64,000 nucleotides of DNA from Agapanthus africanus (GCA_030015575.1 CM057338.1:135619546-135683545), one strand, 5' to 3'. Numbered from the stretch's first letter, positions 24,315 to 36,628 are shown. Numbers and translations are program-made. Notes: a model not told the origin generated them from the letters alone.

Positions 24315-24490
24315 ACCTGCAAGGTCCTCTCGACCTTGTGAGGAGAAAACACCTGCGTGAGATCCTTATGACTCACAAGAGAGCAACACACTTAGGGATC
24401 CCCACGATTCCTAAGGAGAAATTACACTTACGAGATCCTCATGACTCGTAAGGAGAATTTCCCCTTATGAGACCCTCACAGCTCATAGGA
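24315..24490 (+). repeat. Five-hairpin cassette P1 (T1)
   Basis: Five units in order: CAAGGT/ACCTTG, CGTGAG/CTCACA, CTTAGGGA/TTCCTAAG, CTTACGAG/CTCGTAAG (perfect 8 bp) and CTTATGAG/CTCATAGG. Each closes a loop resembling ATCCTCACGA, and units are joined by GGAGAAAA-type linkers. Confidence 0.75.
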
Positions 24491-24662
24491 TTCAAAAGCC
24501 TTAAGATATAGGGACGTGAACCCGTTCTTATGTCGTCATATCCCTCAAGTTGCCCTATAGACGGTTCAATATTGGCCTTTGTATACAATCTACGAGCACA
24601 AATAAACGTTCCCTCACCTAGTTCCACCAATGGCGTGAAATTTCCCCATTTGGTGAATAACA

Positions 24663-24833
24663 CTTATAGGCCCTCTCGATTTGTAAGGAGAAAATACTTG
24701 CGTGAGATCCTTACAACTCACAAAAGGAGCAACACACTTAGCAATCCTCACGAATCCTAAGGAGAAAATACAACTACGAGATCCTCACGACTTGTAGGAA
24801 GAAATACCTTTATGAGACCCTTACGGCTCATGA
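24663..24833 (+). repeat. Five-hairpin cassette P2 (T1)
   Basis: Same unit order as P1 with more decay: the fourth stem is CTACGAG/CTTGTAG (one G-T pair) and the last TTATGAG/CTCATGAA. A sixth stem-like block (GCCTTAG...GCTAAG) follows at about 24842-24882. Confidence 0.7.
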
Positions 24834-25936
24834 AGTCAAAAAGCCTTAGTCGGCAGGATCCTAACCCTGTTTGCTAAGCTACCTTTGTTCAAATCAGCAA
24901 AGACAAATGATGATTCGCTCTTGACCGCATTCCAGTGGCAGCGATGTTGATGCCAAAATTGGCATCAAATCTCAAATCCCATACTCGCAACAAAAATCAG
25001 CGAGCAAAAAAATGCATATGAAACAGCCGAAATGATGGGGTAACTCGCAATAAAAATTAACGAGCAAAATATATGCATATAAAAACAGCCAAAATATTTG
25101 GGCAACTCGCAATAAAAAAACAGCGAGTGAAAAAGAAAAGAATAGCCGAAATGATTGGGCACCGCGATAAAATAGCCGAAATGATTGGGCAATCAAGACT
25201 TTCGCGATATAAAAAGCTGAAATGATAGAGTATCGCGGGAAGAAATAAAAAAAATGAAACTTTTGCCACCAAGACCTGAAAACCGCTATTTACACTTTAA
25301 GCTCACTTATTCAGTAATCGGCTGTTAGTGCCTCAAGAAGCATTAATAGTCGCATGAAAGGTGTGTGAGCAAAACCGTCTATCATTAACGAAAAGAAGTA
25401 GTATTAGGTATTAGGGCAATGGTACTATAGCTTGAATTGAATTCTTAAGTGTAAGGGTGAAATTTTACACACACGTAGGGGTATACGATCGATATTTGGA
25501 GGAAAGATAGGAATAAAGAATAAGACTTATGTTTTTCGTAAAGATGATAAAAATCCCTGATTGGAGACCGCACTTTAGAAGGAAAACTCAAGAGAAACCG
25601 AGATCTTTTTAAACTTTAAAAACGTATAGGATCTGAGGTTGAATAAATTAAAGGCGTGAAAGATAAGGGTTGAATATTTCTAACTTAGGATGATAGAATT
25701 CCTAACTTAGATACCAAACTGTAGGAGTAGAATCAACGTTAACATATGAAACTGGCTTGACGGGATTTTGTGGATGTAATCCGCTGAAAACTCCCAGGAG
25801 ACAACACTCCACCTACTAAGGACACCTAGAGGTTTAACGGCTTGTTGCATGAGCTCAGTGCAATCGCGTTCCCTGCGAAAGTGAGGCTAGGTTTTTGTTT
25901 TGCTCGAGACGAGCAAAAGATAAGTTTGGGGGTATT

Positions 25937-26595
25937 TGTTCATCTCAGAAAACTGCAATTTAATACCACTCATTCATTATCTATTTTTTGTATATATCGG
26001 TACTATTAACCAGTGTCTGCTCAGTAAATACAGATTACAGGTATCCGTGACATAATTCTGGAAATACACTCAAAATCACGGATATAACGTTTGTGAGCCG
26101 ACACTGCAAACGGAACTGCAAACTGATCAATATCCAAAGAGTTATTTTGCAAAAAATAATGTGTATACAATTTTCGTCCAACACAATACAAGTATACACA
26201 CAACTCTTTGGCATAGACCATGGTGGGGCTGCCTTGGCACACATAAAATGATGAATTATGCAAGTGGGGGACAAGAATGCTAAATGCAAAAAGGTGTCAT
26301 GTGATTTAAAGCATCATGTTTCCTTCCAATTTACTGAGTACAACCCAGGCTTCTATAGAGAAATCAAGCAATACCAGTAGGATTTTTGAGAGAACACAAC
26401 ATCACAGAACAAGCACGAGCCCAATTGCTCGGAATTGACCCGGCGCCATGCTCAAGAAACCCGATCTCGCCGGCCCCACCATGCGCTATGAGTCCCATTT
26501 TTGTTCTGGTTTTCCCTTGCTGTCACATCAACTTAATTTTATTACTTGTTAAATCTTATTTGGTGCCTATAAAAGGTAGATCAGTGAGCAAGGGT
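25937..26595 (+). repeat. Left part of the E4 LTR
   Basis: TGTTCATCTC start, TATA box TATAAAAG at 26568-26575, then interrupted by S1. The matching right part is 29745-30688 and ends CCGTGAATCA. Relative to E2 the same order is kept: GC-rich GGCGCC block, TATA box, then the T/C-rich R-U5 region. Confidence 0.85.
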
Positions 26596-29500
26596 GTCAT
26601 GCCCCGCTTCCTAAAATACGCTAAGGTAGGCACGTGCCATAGCCAACCATGCTACCCGTGGATAGGAATTATCCTTCCACAGTCATATTACGGCTGTAAA
26701 GATATCAAGAACAATAATAAACTATCTAACACATGTCCATAAGACAAAATAAAATGAATCAAGAATAAAATAACGCGGAAGCAAAAGATCCAATACAAGA
26801 ATAACTGGAATGTATGTCCCATAATGCGGGCTCACGTCAGGAATGAAAATACTGGAAATAAAATAACTAACTACTAACGAGTCCTCACAGCTCAGCCTGC
26901 TGACTGAAGTACTCCTGCTCGGACTGCAGCAAAAGTACGGAATTTGGGCCATGCAAAACCCAGACATCAGCGCGTCATAACATCAAGCAATAATATATAA
27001 ACAGGGTAGCAAGACATGCAAGTACAAACATAAATGGTAAAGCAGGTGTAAAAGCAATATAAAATCAGGGCAGTGAAAGTTAGTGTGCAGTGAGTAATCT
27101 AAACTGGTCTATTGGGTTAATTACTCTCAAGTCTTTGAAATCAATTTGATGAATCATCGATGTAACTCGATAGTATCCCGTGCGTGCCCGGGATCACGGT
27201 CTATGACTCTCGGGCTGAACCCGAGACGTGCCGCAAAGCAGTAAAGGATGGTAGGTAATGACGAGTGATGTCTGTAGCATCACTCCGGGGCTGGTCTAGC
27301 CCCTAAGATTGATCAGAACAGGTATAGAACTGTCGAGTTACAAGTCAGGTTTCATCATTGATTTTCCCATACCCCCAAGTTATATGTATTCAAGTCAGGT
27401 ATTAAGTAATCAAGAGCTAATGCCAACAAAGGATCAGGCAGGTACATGTTTGTCTGGATAGACAACAGGAACTGTCCGTAAGGACAACAGGTCAGGTTTG
27501 TTGGCATTAGACACAAGATCAGGTAACAGGTAAAACTATGGTACATCAGGTCAAGTCAAGTAATGTATATAGGTGTCATGTCATGTCAAGAGTTGCACGG
27601 TACCATGACGTGTCGAGTAGGAAGTGTAACAAGTCGTGTCAGGATGTACAAGATGTCATGTGAGTGCTCATAATCAAACTACATGAGCATGGGTATATAT
27701 AAACAAGCATGGGTACTTATGAAACAATAAAATGAAACATGGTGATGATATATGCAAGGGTACAGATTAAAGCATGGGGATGCATAGTTATAGATTAGAG
27801 TTAGGGTTGAGGTTCCAACGTTAAGTAAAATACACTTAAACCAGTATGGAATTGTTAAATCTCGTTATTATGGGTTAAATGATCTAGGGATGCAATGATA
27901 TATAAAATATGTTTAATGGATGCAACCGGGTATTTGGGGTAGAAACTATTTAAAAGTGCTATGGGTTATGCAGATAATTATTAAATAATTTAAACACATA
28001 TGTGGGTACACGATATTATACTCTAACATGCAACAAGTTATAATTCAAGATCCGAATCTAACATGATATATGGAACATCTGAACAGAAAATGGAACATGT
28101 GACGCTATATGTAATCTATAGTTTTACCATGCAGTTTAAGAGGTATAAATAATATTATAAATAGCATGTAGCAAGTTTCACTTGCCTCGACGGATCGCGA
28201 TACGGTGTACGGAACGTCACACGTCGGCGAGAAAAGTCGCGACGCACGCACGGTACACGGAATGAGTCCAAACAACGCACGATGGAATCACACGGGTCAG
28301 ATATCCTCGCCAGGTCATCAGGATCGTCGCCGTCACGGTCGGATTCCGGCAAACAAGAAACAGTGAACTTTTTTTAGAAAAAAGAAAAAAAACAGAAAAG
28401 AAAGAAAGAGAAGAAGGTAAGAGAAAGAAGAGGAATGAGGATAGGGTTTCTCACTGGGTTGTAGGGGGTGAGCTAGCGGTGGCGGTGAGACCAACGGCGG
28501 TGAGGGGCGCCGGTGAAGGGTTTTGAAGAGCTAGGGTTTGGTTAGGTTTTGGGCTCGGTTTTGAAGTTTGTTGGGGTTTTATGTGCAGGGTTTTGGTGCT
28601 GGAGGGAGAGCAGAGGAGAGGGAGGAGATGGCGATGGCGATGGGAGATGGTCGGCGAAGTAAGACGGTGGTGGTGGTGGAGAAGGGTTCTCGGGTTTCTT
28701 GGGTGCAATGGGTTCGAGGGAGAAAGAAGGAGAAGGAGGTGATGTAGATGAGGGTGACGAGAGGATGAAGAGGGTGTCGACGAGGGTTGATGAGACAAGG
28801 AAATAGGGTTAGGGTTGATGGAGGCGGTGAGGGGTTATGGGTTGAAGGAGGAGGGCTCGGTGTTTTAAAATAGAAGAAGAGGGAGATAGAAAGAAGGGAG
28901 GTGACGAGAACAGAAGGCGGTGACCCGACTCGAGAAGAGCACAGTAATCGCGAGAAGAGAGAGAGAGAGAGGCACGAGAGGAGAGAGAAAGGGGAGAGAG
29001 AGAGAGCTCATGGGGAAGAGAGAGAAGGAGAAAGGGAAAGAGACTGAGAGAGGGCTTATGGGGGCCACCAGAGGGAAAGAAAGGAAGCGATTGGCTGAGA
29101 AAAGAGAGGAAAATAGAGAGAGAATCGAGCGTGGGGTCGGGTGAATAAGAGGAAGATTGTGATTGGTTGGGGAGAAATTTTAAAAGGATTTTAATCGTTA
29201 AGAATATTTTTTTTATTGTTAGCTGAGCCAAATCTTTTAGCTGTTAAAAAAATATTAAATGAATTTTAAAAGAAATAATTAGAATTAGGCGGAATACAAA
29301 ATATTTCAGAATTGCGCCCGGGTCGGGTCCAAAATTTTGGATTTGAAATACGAAAATTATTAGCAAGTTCTAAAAATTAAAATGAGAGATTATGTAACAG
29401 AAATGCATACCCCCAAGAACGGACGCACGTACGTGCGCGTAGCCATCCAAACACGTCCGTTTCACTGAACAGGATGAGAACACGATGCAAGGACGCTACC

Positions 29501-29739
29501 ACAGGGTTAGGGGTATCATGCAGGCCATGTCATATATTTTTAAATTATTTTAAGTGACTTAAATTGTTATATGCAAAGTATGTGATGTTAGGGTATTTTA
29601 TAACCATGAAACAACAAGCTCAAGCAAGCGGGTCGAACGTAAAGTAAACTACCATTCGCATCCACGCAGTAAATGAAATAAACACCACAAACAACACATA
29701 CGACAATAGAAATTGGTATAACTGAATTCGGTTGTTACA
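26596..29739 (-). mobile_element. S1: solo LTR of a chromovirus-type Ty3/gypsy element (3144 bp)
   Basis: Read on the minus strand it begins TGTAACAACCG and ends GGGGCATGACA, the terminal style of Tekay/Del chromovirus LTRs. It is flanked by perfect duplications AAGGG (26591-26595 and 29740-29744), so an intact insertion collapsed by LTR-LTR recombination. Inside are stem-loops (CTCGGG/CCCGAG near 27210, GGGGCT/AGCCCC near 27290, TGTCC-GTAA-GGACA near 27475) and a GA-rich tract (28380-29130, (GA)n on the plus strand). Apparent ORFs in the GA/CT tract are low-complexity and rejected. Confidence 0.9.
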
Positions 29740-29744
29740 AAGGG

Positions 29745-30688
29745 AGAGGGGTCATACATAGTCTCATATTGTCCAAGACTTCATAATCTTTTTGCTTCTT
29801 TTTCATTTTAGTTCTTGTACATAGCTAGTTTCCCTTGAGCTCTTTGCCTTCTCTTGATCTTGCATCTTCTTTATTGAGCTTGTAAGTTTAAGTTTTGGTT
29901 ATTGAACTCAAGGTTTGTATCACTTGGACATAATAAATCTTTCATTTTTACACTTTGGGTTCTTAGTATTTTATTTCTCTTGCTTTCCTTACTTGCAATT
30001 TTCATTCTTGCCATTTACTTACTTGCTCTTTTATTTCCATGCTATTTACTTACTTGCTTGTTGTTTTACTATTTTTTGTGTATCATTTTTTTGCTCTTTT
30101 TCTTTGTTGTTGTGATGGTTTGTAAATATTGTTGTTTTTAGGAAAAAGAATAGTGTTGTAAGTTAAGGTTTCTTTTCTCATTTCCTTTGCCCGATATTTT
30201 CCAATTTCACTCCGTCCAAAGCTTACGCAAGTGCTCCGTTAGGCACCTTACCCTACCAAGATATCGGTGATCCCTAACCACGACCGGTTGCGTTCGGTTT
30301 GGCCGGAGGCGAAAGCCAAGAGACAAGAACGGACGGACAAGGGTCAATAAGCCGGATTTCACTAATACCGAGCTTAAGTATCCTAATCCACGTTGTTGCC
30401 GATTTCTCTAGCTTCAATGGTCATGTTCGGCACAAAGGATTGAGTATGGACTTCACTAACTTACACTGTCCTATCTAACCCTAACAAACGTAAACTTTGC
30501 ATATATACACATAGGTTAGAATCGAACCATTCCGAACCGCGCATTAACTCATGATCACAAGAACTTAAAACGCACCGTCTCCCTGCGGACGACCCGTACT
30601 CATCACGGCTAGCTACATGTGACGCTGTCCTGATTGCGGTTAACTTTAGAACTTTAAAAAAAAACGCGCGAAAGCGCGCCGTGAATCA
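29745..30688 (+). repeat. Right part of the E4 LTR
   Basis: Collinear with 20145-21073 of E2: the T-rich stretch, GTTGTTTTTAGG region, then the U5 block CCCTGCGGACGACCCGTACTC at about 30582. It ends in AATCA at 30688. Confidence 0.85.
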
Positions 30689-31499
30689 ATGATCCCTAAA
30701 GCTTGCTCTTCCGATGGTAAAATCACCTGGAAGATTACTTGAAGATGTCTTATCCAGCCCCCGAAGGGATCAAAGACATGACAGTCGCGGGGCTACTCGA
30801 ACAGAAAGATTGCGTATCGAGGAATGCATCAGCCCACACGACGGTACGACGGACAAAAATCCTAGTACCACAGACCCTAACGGACCTCTGTCGTAAAGAG
30901 CGGGGGTTAACTGTGACGTTAGGACATTCTTGCGAGAACTTCTCGATTCGTCTCGACTCGTATAGAAAACAATGTTTCTATAGGGAAAATGCCTTAGGCA
31001 ACGGGGATATCAACCTGTTTCCTAAGCACTGGGGCCCTGCAAGTAGGTCCAAGATAGACTATTGTATACTATCCATGGGCCACACTCTCCAAATTCGATT
31101 AAGTCCTCTCGACCTGTAAGGGGGAAAATTCTCTTGTGAGATCCTTACGACTCTCAAGATAAAATGCCCTTAGGAGTCCTCACGACTCCTAAGGAGAAAA
31201 TACACCTACGGGATCCTCTCGACTCGTAGGGAGAAAAGTCTTTATAAGACCCTCACGGCTCATAAAGTTGAAAACTCGTAGGCAGCAGATCCGAACCTGT
31301 TTCCTAAGCCATCGCTGCCCTACAAGGAGGTCAAGATGGACTATCTACGGGCCATATTTGCCAGAGTTACATGCTAATATAAAATAAAATATGTCTTTTA
31401 TTCATGAATTCAAGTGAATACAAGATACATTTCATAAAGGAATCAAAATGAATACATGTTATTCATAAATCACAAGTTTACAGTCGGTACAAAAAAGGT
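30689..31499 (+). repeat. T1 region with conserved block e and hairpin cassette P3
   Basis: 30689-31000 matches the reverse complement of 41000-41410 in T2. It includes a 60-codon frame (30714-30896) whose counterpart in T2 (41196-41390, minus) ends at the same codon. Cassette P3 (31097-31267) follows, with CCTTAGGAG/CTCCTAAGG as a perfect 9-bp stem. 31300-31499 contains a CCTAAG block and AT-rich sequence and no gene. Confidence 0.7.
31097..31267 (+). repeat. Five-hairpin cassette P3 (T1)
   Basis: Unit order as in P1. Visible pairs: TCTTGTGAG/CTCTCAAGA, CCTTAGGAG/CTCCTAAGG, CCTACGGG/CTCGTAGG and CTTTATAAG/CTCATAAAG, around loops ATCCTTACGA, TCCTCACGA, ATCCTCTCGA and ACCCTCACGG. Confidence 0.75.
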
Positions 31500-32271
31500 A
31501 CAAAGATGGTTATTAAGGAGGATGCATCTTTAACAAATCAGCAAGCCGCTCGCGTGCTCTTCTCAATCCTTTCACATGGTCAGCTACCGTAGCCAACTCC
31601 GCTTCAACTTGAGTCCGTTACCGCAAACAGGAAGGAAGCTTTTCATCGGTTTCTAGCATGGCAGCTTTGTAGTCCCGCAAGACCTGCTTGGTGAAGTCAA
31701 GCGTCTGCCTCAGTGTCAACCCATTCGAAATACATCGCTGGAGGTTGTCGAAAACAACTTTTAACTACGCAGCATTCGCTTCAATCTGGGTGCGCAATCA
31801 GACAGATTCTCTAGAAGCCACCTCATGTTCCTTTCGTCTCAGGGCTGCCTCTTGTTCAAAATGAGGAATGAAAGGAACACTATGCTCTACCCATGCAGCC
31901 CGCTGGGAGTTCGAAGCCAACACCTCAGGAGCGAGACGCTTGAGCTCAATCCCGTGCAGGCAAGCCTCGATCTTTCTGCAGTAATCAACCCAAGAGCCGA
32001 CGAGATCTTCATCATGGAAGTTCACGAGTGTTGCCAGCATTGGATTGACTTCAACGGCAAAATCCGTAGCAGAAGTAAGGGCCTCGGCATTGAGATCTTC
32101 GATAAACTCGGTTAACATTCGCCGGCTATTTGCGGCGCCCTTGGAAGATATGCGTTTAGCGAAGGGCCCTGCGGGCATTGGAATGCGAGACTCAAAAGGA
32201 TCTGGAGCCGGTGCAATTGCTGGAAAATGAATTACGGTCAAACTTCGGCTCGGGAGATAAAGAAAACACAT
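31500..32271 (-). pseudogene. C-terminal coiled-coil part of the T1 antisense ORF
   Basis: Frame 32271-31798 and its continuation to 31500 encode a helix-prone, charged segment (FIEDLNAEALTSATDF, then EQEAALRRKEHEV and later VADHVKGLRRARERLADLL). Heptad-like Leu spacing suggests a coiled coil. Stops near 31798, 31764 and 31619 interrupt it. Confidence 0.5.
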
Positions 32272-34354
32272 AAGGGATGGAGTATATTATACCGGCTGTG
32301 GCAGGCGGCAGAATGAGGAGTACCGGAGGTGCGGAATTCTCTCGTCTCCTACTCTAACCCGTAATGCTGTGATCAATATAAGGAAGACTTAGCAATAATA
32401 AGTCTATTCATAAAAGAAGGGGGACATTAGTTGAAGAATATACTAACCAATACCATAAGGTGGAACGATTTCTGACTGAAAGGAAAAATGCGGGTTCAAC
32501 ACCTGGTATAAATGTTCAAAAAGGACTCCTACAGAGTTACGATAATATATAGTCAATACAAGGCGGATTGTATCCACAATGAAACAAATAAGTAAGAAAC
32601 CTATACCTTCCAAGATTTGAGGGGGCACGGAAGAAGACGAGGGGACAGCTACCGTCAAAGCAGCTACCGGCGGTACTTCTTCAGATGGCGTAGCCTCAGG
32701 GTTCACCACGCCTATGCTCAAGAAAAACAAAATATCATCAGTAGGGCTGAACAGGTTTGAAAAACTCAAAAACAGTGACCTAAGGACTACCTGATAGATC
32801 ATGGACCAAAACCATGACGGAGGCATCACCAGGTGTAACGGCTTCTTCACTCTCTCTCGGAGTAATAGATTCTGCGCCCATAGCTTCATCCCTGACTCTA
32901 CGAGGGCCATCGTACCACTTGCGACACCCGGCGATACCAAGGAGCCACAGGGAGAAAAAGCAGCAGTCTGGACAGTCCCAGATTCCCGAGAAAGAGTAGC
33001 CACTTCGGGCTCTATAATCGTCAACCTTTCACCTGCCATTCCATCGCCAGGACTTAGCCATGCATAAAAGAAAATGCGTATGTCAGAATTCGAGGACCGA
33101 GTTCTAATAAAAGACTAGGTGTTACGTTACCTTGGAGTAGCTTTTCATCTCCTTCCCGAGCCGCGTGTGCAACCTGTCTATGGGCAGTAGACAAAGAAGA
33201 GGGAACATCCGCCGAAGGAGTATCAGCAAGCAGAATACTTCTTGAGCCTGCACCTACGGCCAAAACGACATCGCGCTCCCTCGCCGCACGCTCCTTGCGC
33301 TTCCTGTCAGTCTGAGTAGTGAGAACTGACCTCCTTAAGACTTCCGACAAGGGGCCATCGTCGTCCGAACCGAGATCTGCCTCCGGATCCGCTCTGGTGT
33401 CCATCATCGGCTGCTTCAGCAAAGCCTCCTGCGGTGACTTTAGGATGGCCATGTGCATAGTAGCTAGCTCTAGAAGTTTTGCTGCATCGCCACTTGGGAT
33501 CGGCATTGCACTTGGAATAACCTAAGTTGAGATAGTCCCTGCAATAAAGTAAAAGAGAGGGTCAGAGCACGAATAAAAAGAATAAAGGTGTAATGAAGCA
33601 ATTTATACCAAGACCCAAAGAAGCGCGGGGCCTCTCTTCCTCCTCGAACGTCCTGAGGGAAGCCGCGAGAGCCTCTTCGGCAGAAATACTTGTTGAAGAA
33701 GAGAGCGTCGGTAAAAGCATAATAACGAGAATGGATAGACGCAGAAGAATATAACTGCAGTATACCTGATTTTGTGATAGAGATCAACACCGCTTCCTCA
33801 TGAGCCAGTCGCTCGGAAGCCGCAAGGGCAGCCTGTTGGTCGATGTCGGTCGCAGGCGTGTCGAACAAACCGTCGTTGGTGCCATATTCGCACAAGGCCT
33901 CACTATAGGGAGTATGGGGCTCCTGGCCGAATACGATGTCGGTAGAAAATAGAGACTTCTTCTTTTTCTGCGAACGAACACCAGCGGCCGATGACAAGAG
34001 CTTGCGCTTAGCAGGCATTTTCAGGCAGCGAGTCCCAATTTCCGTACCAGCGCCAGATTCTGAGGACACCACGGCTACCGCAGTTACAGGAACACCGGGT
34101 TGAGGCTTCTCAGGGAAGGGGCGCGGAACCATAACCGTAGTGACTTCTCTTAAGGAGCGACGAACGGTGGTCCATCGCTTCAAAGGGACTACTGGGTTAC
34201 CAGCTGGGAAAGCATCCTTATGATCAAGTAATAGTCGCCTCTCCCTGATAATAGCACCCTTCGCATGCTGGTACCACACCACGTAAGCGTTCGAAGCTTT
34301 CGGCACGTAGCTCGGCTTGTTGATGAGAAAATTGGACCCCGTATTTAGTCGCAT
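32272..34354 (-). pseudogene. Middle, low-complexity part of the T1 antisense ORF
   Basis: Three overlapping frames (34354-33470, 33506-33054 and 33039-32443) give a linker rich in Lys/Arg (KRKLLSSAAGVRSQKKKKS, a possible nuclear signal), then acidic and Ala/Glu-rich stretches (ADPEADLGSDDDGPLSEV). Intervening stretches with GTATAC-type starts and T-rich tails could be introns, which would explain the frame changes. No catalytic motif seen. Confidence 0.5.
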
Positions 34355-34447
34355 AAAGCGGTGCAGCGCGCTGTGAATACCCTCTTCTGTAGCGACCGGC
34401 TCGGCTAAGAATGCCTCGAGAGGAACACCCTAATTGTAGCCTGACTG

Positions 34448-35595
34448 TTAAGTAAAGCGGTGTGGGTTATACCTCATGAACAGTGCCGAGACGTTTTGCC
34501 TGAACACTAAAAAGCTCGGCCTAATAGAATACAAGTGCAGGATTTCCCGAGCCTTCAACGTAGGAGCCCCGTCTTTGAAAGTATCATGCAGCGGTTGCAC
34601 TGCCTTGGTAAATTCCTTGCCGATAGTTAAGACTCTATCGACAAAAGTCATACTATCCCTGACCATACGCGGGCGAAGGACTAAACGTCGAGCCTCTCGC
34701 TGTGACGGATCTAACGTAGAAGCATCAACTAGAAACATGACCCGAGGAAAGTTGTAGCTGTCATAGAAATGGGGTCGTTTGTGAACACCGAAAGCACCCA
34801 GCACGTGCATCTCGACCCAAGATGTGAAATAGTGCAACTGAAAATGTACAGGTTTTACCCCTGGCTGAGTAGTATCTGCCGCTAAGCTCATGCCGTGGTA
34901 TAGATGAACTAGCCCTGCAATCCCAATGGCTACGCTCATCCTTATGACAATGCGGTGGGCCGGATAAAAGACAGACGGGCCTCATGTAGCGAGGATGCGT
35001 TGGAAGCACAAACCAGCTCAACCACAGGCCGATGAACCCCAGGAAGAACGTCTCTTCATCGATGTCTAAAGCAGCAAGTTCTGCAAAAGGGACGACCGGA
35101 GTTTCTGGAATAAAGAAATTTTTAGATCCACTTCCGCCGTCGGCTGGTTGTCCAAAACGAAACAAAATTGGTCGTCAAGCTTGGTGAATTTTGCGGCTTG
35201 TTTTGACAAGACTTCTGGGCGGAGAAAGCGAGCAATGAAATCTGCAAAGCCGACTCCGTGCCCTTCAGTCTCTAAAAACAGACTCTCATAAATGTTCAAT
35301 ATCTTGATTAGGCTCGGGAACCGATATTGAATGTCATTCTCCAGAGTGAGACCCATCACCACTGATTTGGCGGCAAAGATGTACTCATCAGGGGTAAGTA
35401 TCTCCTTATAATATTCCCCTCTGACGGGTAGACCTGAAATTTCCGCAAACTCTTCCAAGGAAATTGAGACTTCCCGGTCCGATAGAAGAAATGTGTAGGT
35501 TGGGATGTTCCACTGTTCCAGAAAAGCCTTAACCTACAACACATGAGGCGCGGGATATTGGAAGAAGGAAGCATATATGGCAGGATATAGCCCAA
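34448..35595 (-). pseudogene. Conserved core of the T1 antisense ORF (PMD/transposase-like)
   Basis: Read from 35595 down, the core runs ISLEEFAEISGLPVRGEYY, EGHGVGFADFIARF, KLDDQFCFVLDN, then after a frame change FLGFIGLWLSWFVLPTHPR, and after another MSVAIGIAGLVHLYHGMSLA and WVEMHVLGAFG. The WLSWFV...LVHLYHG pattern resembles the plant mobile domain family (PF10536 type), which is tied to DNA transposons and Ty3/gypsy extra ORFs. At least two frameshifts (near 35100 and 34930) separate the pieces. Confidence 0.65.
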
Positions 35596-36057
35596 GCTTT
35601 AGCAGCAGCGACTTCTTGGCCGACAAGATATACCGGGCCCACTGCAGGTAGCCGGCTGATTGGTGAAGAGTTAACCATATCGTATAGACTTGTCCCTAAG
35701 GGCGCGACTCGCCTTGACATATGCGCTGCCATAAAATATCAAAAACCATGGTGGTTGTATGGGTATCGATGTTATGGAAGGCTGAAGGCGACCCTCCGAA
35801 GTCCAGTTGACCTCTTCTACAGCATAATTCACTTGAGGCGAATCCGTGTAATGAATTGTTGAAATGGGCTCTAAGGGCGCTACACAAGAAAAACTGTGCC
35901 GACCTTGGATAATCTAATTATACTATGACCCCCATAGTTGAAGAGATTTCTGCTCCGGGTTATGATCTTTAAGAAGAGCGAAGACTTCCTGATCCACGGG
36001 CATGTCGGCGAAGGCACTCTCTGATCGTACAAAAGGGAAAGAAGAGTCGGAAGACAT

Positions 36058-36628
36058 AGTACCTACACAAATAGAGACGAGGGTTAGTTATCAACGCTAT
36101 GTTCTGAACTCTGACACTTGGTACTTAAAAAAAATTATACCACACTGCAATGCAGAAGAAAGGGACAAAGGGGGACCCACAAAATTAAGGTGACGCCTCA
36201 TCATTGATGGGGCGGTCACTCATTAAGGATGGAATCCTAAAAGGATTCTCATTTAATGAGAAATCTCATTGGCCTGAGGAGTTAAACTCCCTCGAGAGCT
36301 ATGCTCTGCAAACAGATTTCACATCTGTCAGCTTTAATTAAGAAGGGAATAAAATTCCCCAAAAATTTATGAGAGCTATGCTTTGTAAGAACAATGGGAT
36401 AATCTACCAGAGCCCTCGAGAGCAAAGCTTTCTAACAGGGCAAAACCCCAAGTTCTTTAAGATCTGAAAGAAAAATCCTAGAAACACTAAGAGTTCTTCG
36501 TGGAAGATGAGCGATGCTCTGATTAATAGGTTAAGCAACCCAAAAATACACTTTAAGATCTACGATCTCAGAAAAGCAAAGCTCTGTTCGTGGGTTCGAT
36601 TGTAATCCTTACTAAATTTTGGGGTAGA
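36058..36628 (+). other. T1 sequence just upstream of its 3' end, cut by T2
   Basis: No gene. It is rich in short inverted repeats: GAATCC/GGATTC near 36231, AGAGC-TAT-GCTCT near 36298, CAGAT/ATCTG near 36313, GGGAAT-AAA-ATTCCC near 36345. It resembles the reverse complement of 39490-39900 in T2, and continues after T2 at 60018. Confidence 0.65.

Larger units (their letters stand above)
23661..25266 (+). repeat. T1 post-pol region: four families of tandem repeats
   Basis: In order: (a) repeats with GGACCGAGATGTCC cores (about 23780-23940); (b) two copies of a unit with AAGGGCTC...AAAACCCGAAAGGGC (about 24080-24310); (c) two five-hairpin cassettes (24315-24490 and 24663-24833); (d) repeats with GCCGAAATGATTGGGC (about 24970-25230). 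T2 carries the same four in the same relative order on the minus strand (44200-42780). Tat elements are known for tandem repeats downstream of pol. No gene. Confidence 0.8.
25267..30688 (+). mobile_element. E4: 5'-truncated Athila-like element of the E2 family
   Basis: The left end is an abrupt junction with T1 repeats, starting at the position equivalent to 18837 in E2. It retains the CTCAAGAA hairpin (25325-25346), the TACACACACGTAGGGGTATA block, the structured module (25763-25878), the polypurine tract (25922-25934) and a full-length LTR (25937-30688) once S1 is removed. There is no 5' LTR, so the left end is a deletion breakpoint rather than an insertion boundary. T1 sequence resumes at 30689. 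Confidence 0.8.
31500..36057 (-). pseudogene. Antisense extra ORF of T1 (plant-mobile-domain-like protein), broken
   Basis: A long coding region opposite to pol, between the T1 repeats and its 3' end. The likely start is the ATG at 36057 (MSSDSSFPF...), followed by stops and frameshifts; some gaps may be introns. Extra ORFs in antisense orientation are known in Tat elements, some with a transposon-derived domain. The pieces below are parts of one gene. Its sense relative to pol means it would need its own promoter on the minus strand. Confidence 0.75.

Noticed and set aside
24315..24833. CRISPR array
   Set aside because: Regular spacing, but this is plant DNA inside a retrotransposon, units are palindromic throughout, and the spacers are not unique.
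28809..29231. ORFs of 67-140 codons in the S1 solo LTR
   Set aside because: They read through a GA/CT-rich low-complexity tract, on both strands, inside a defined solo LTR.
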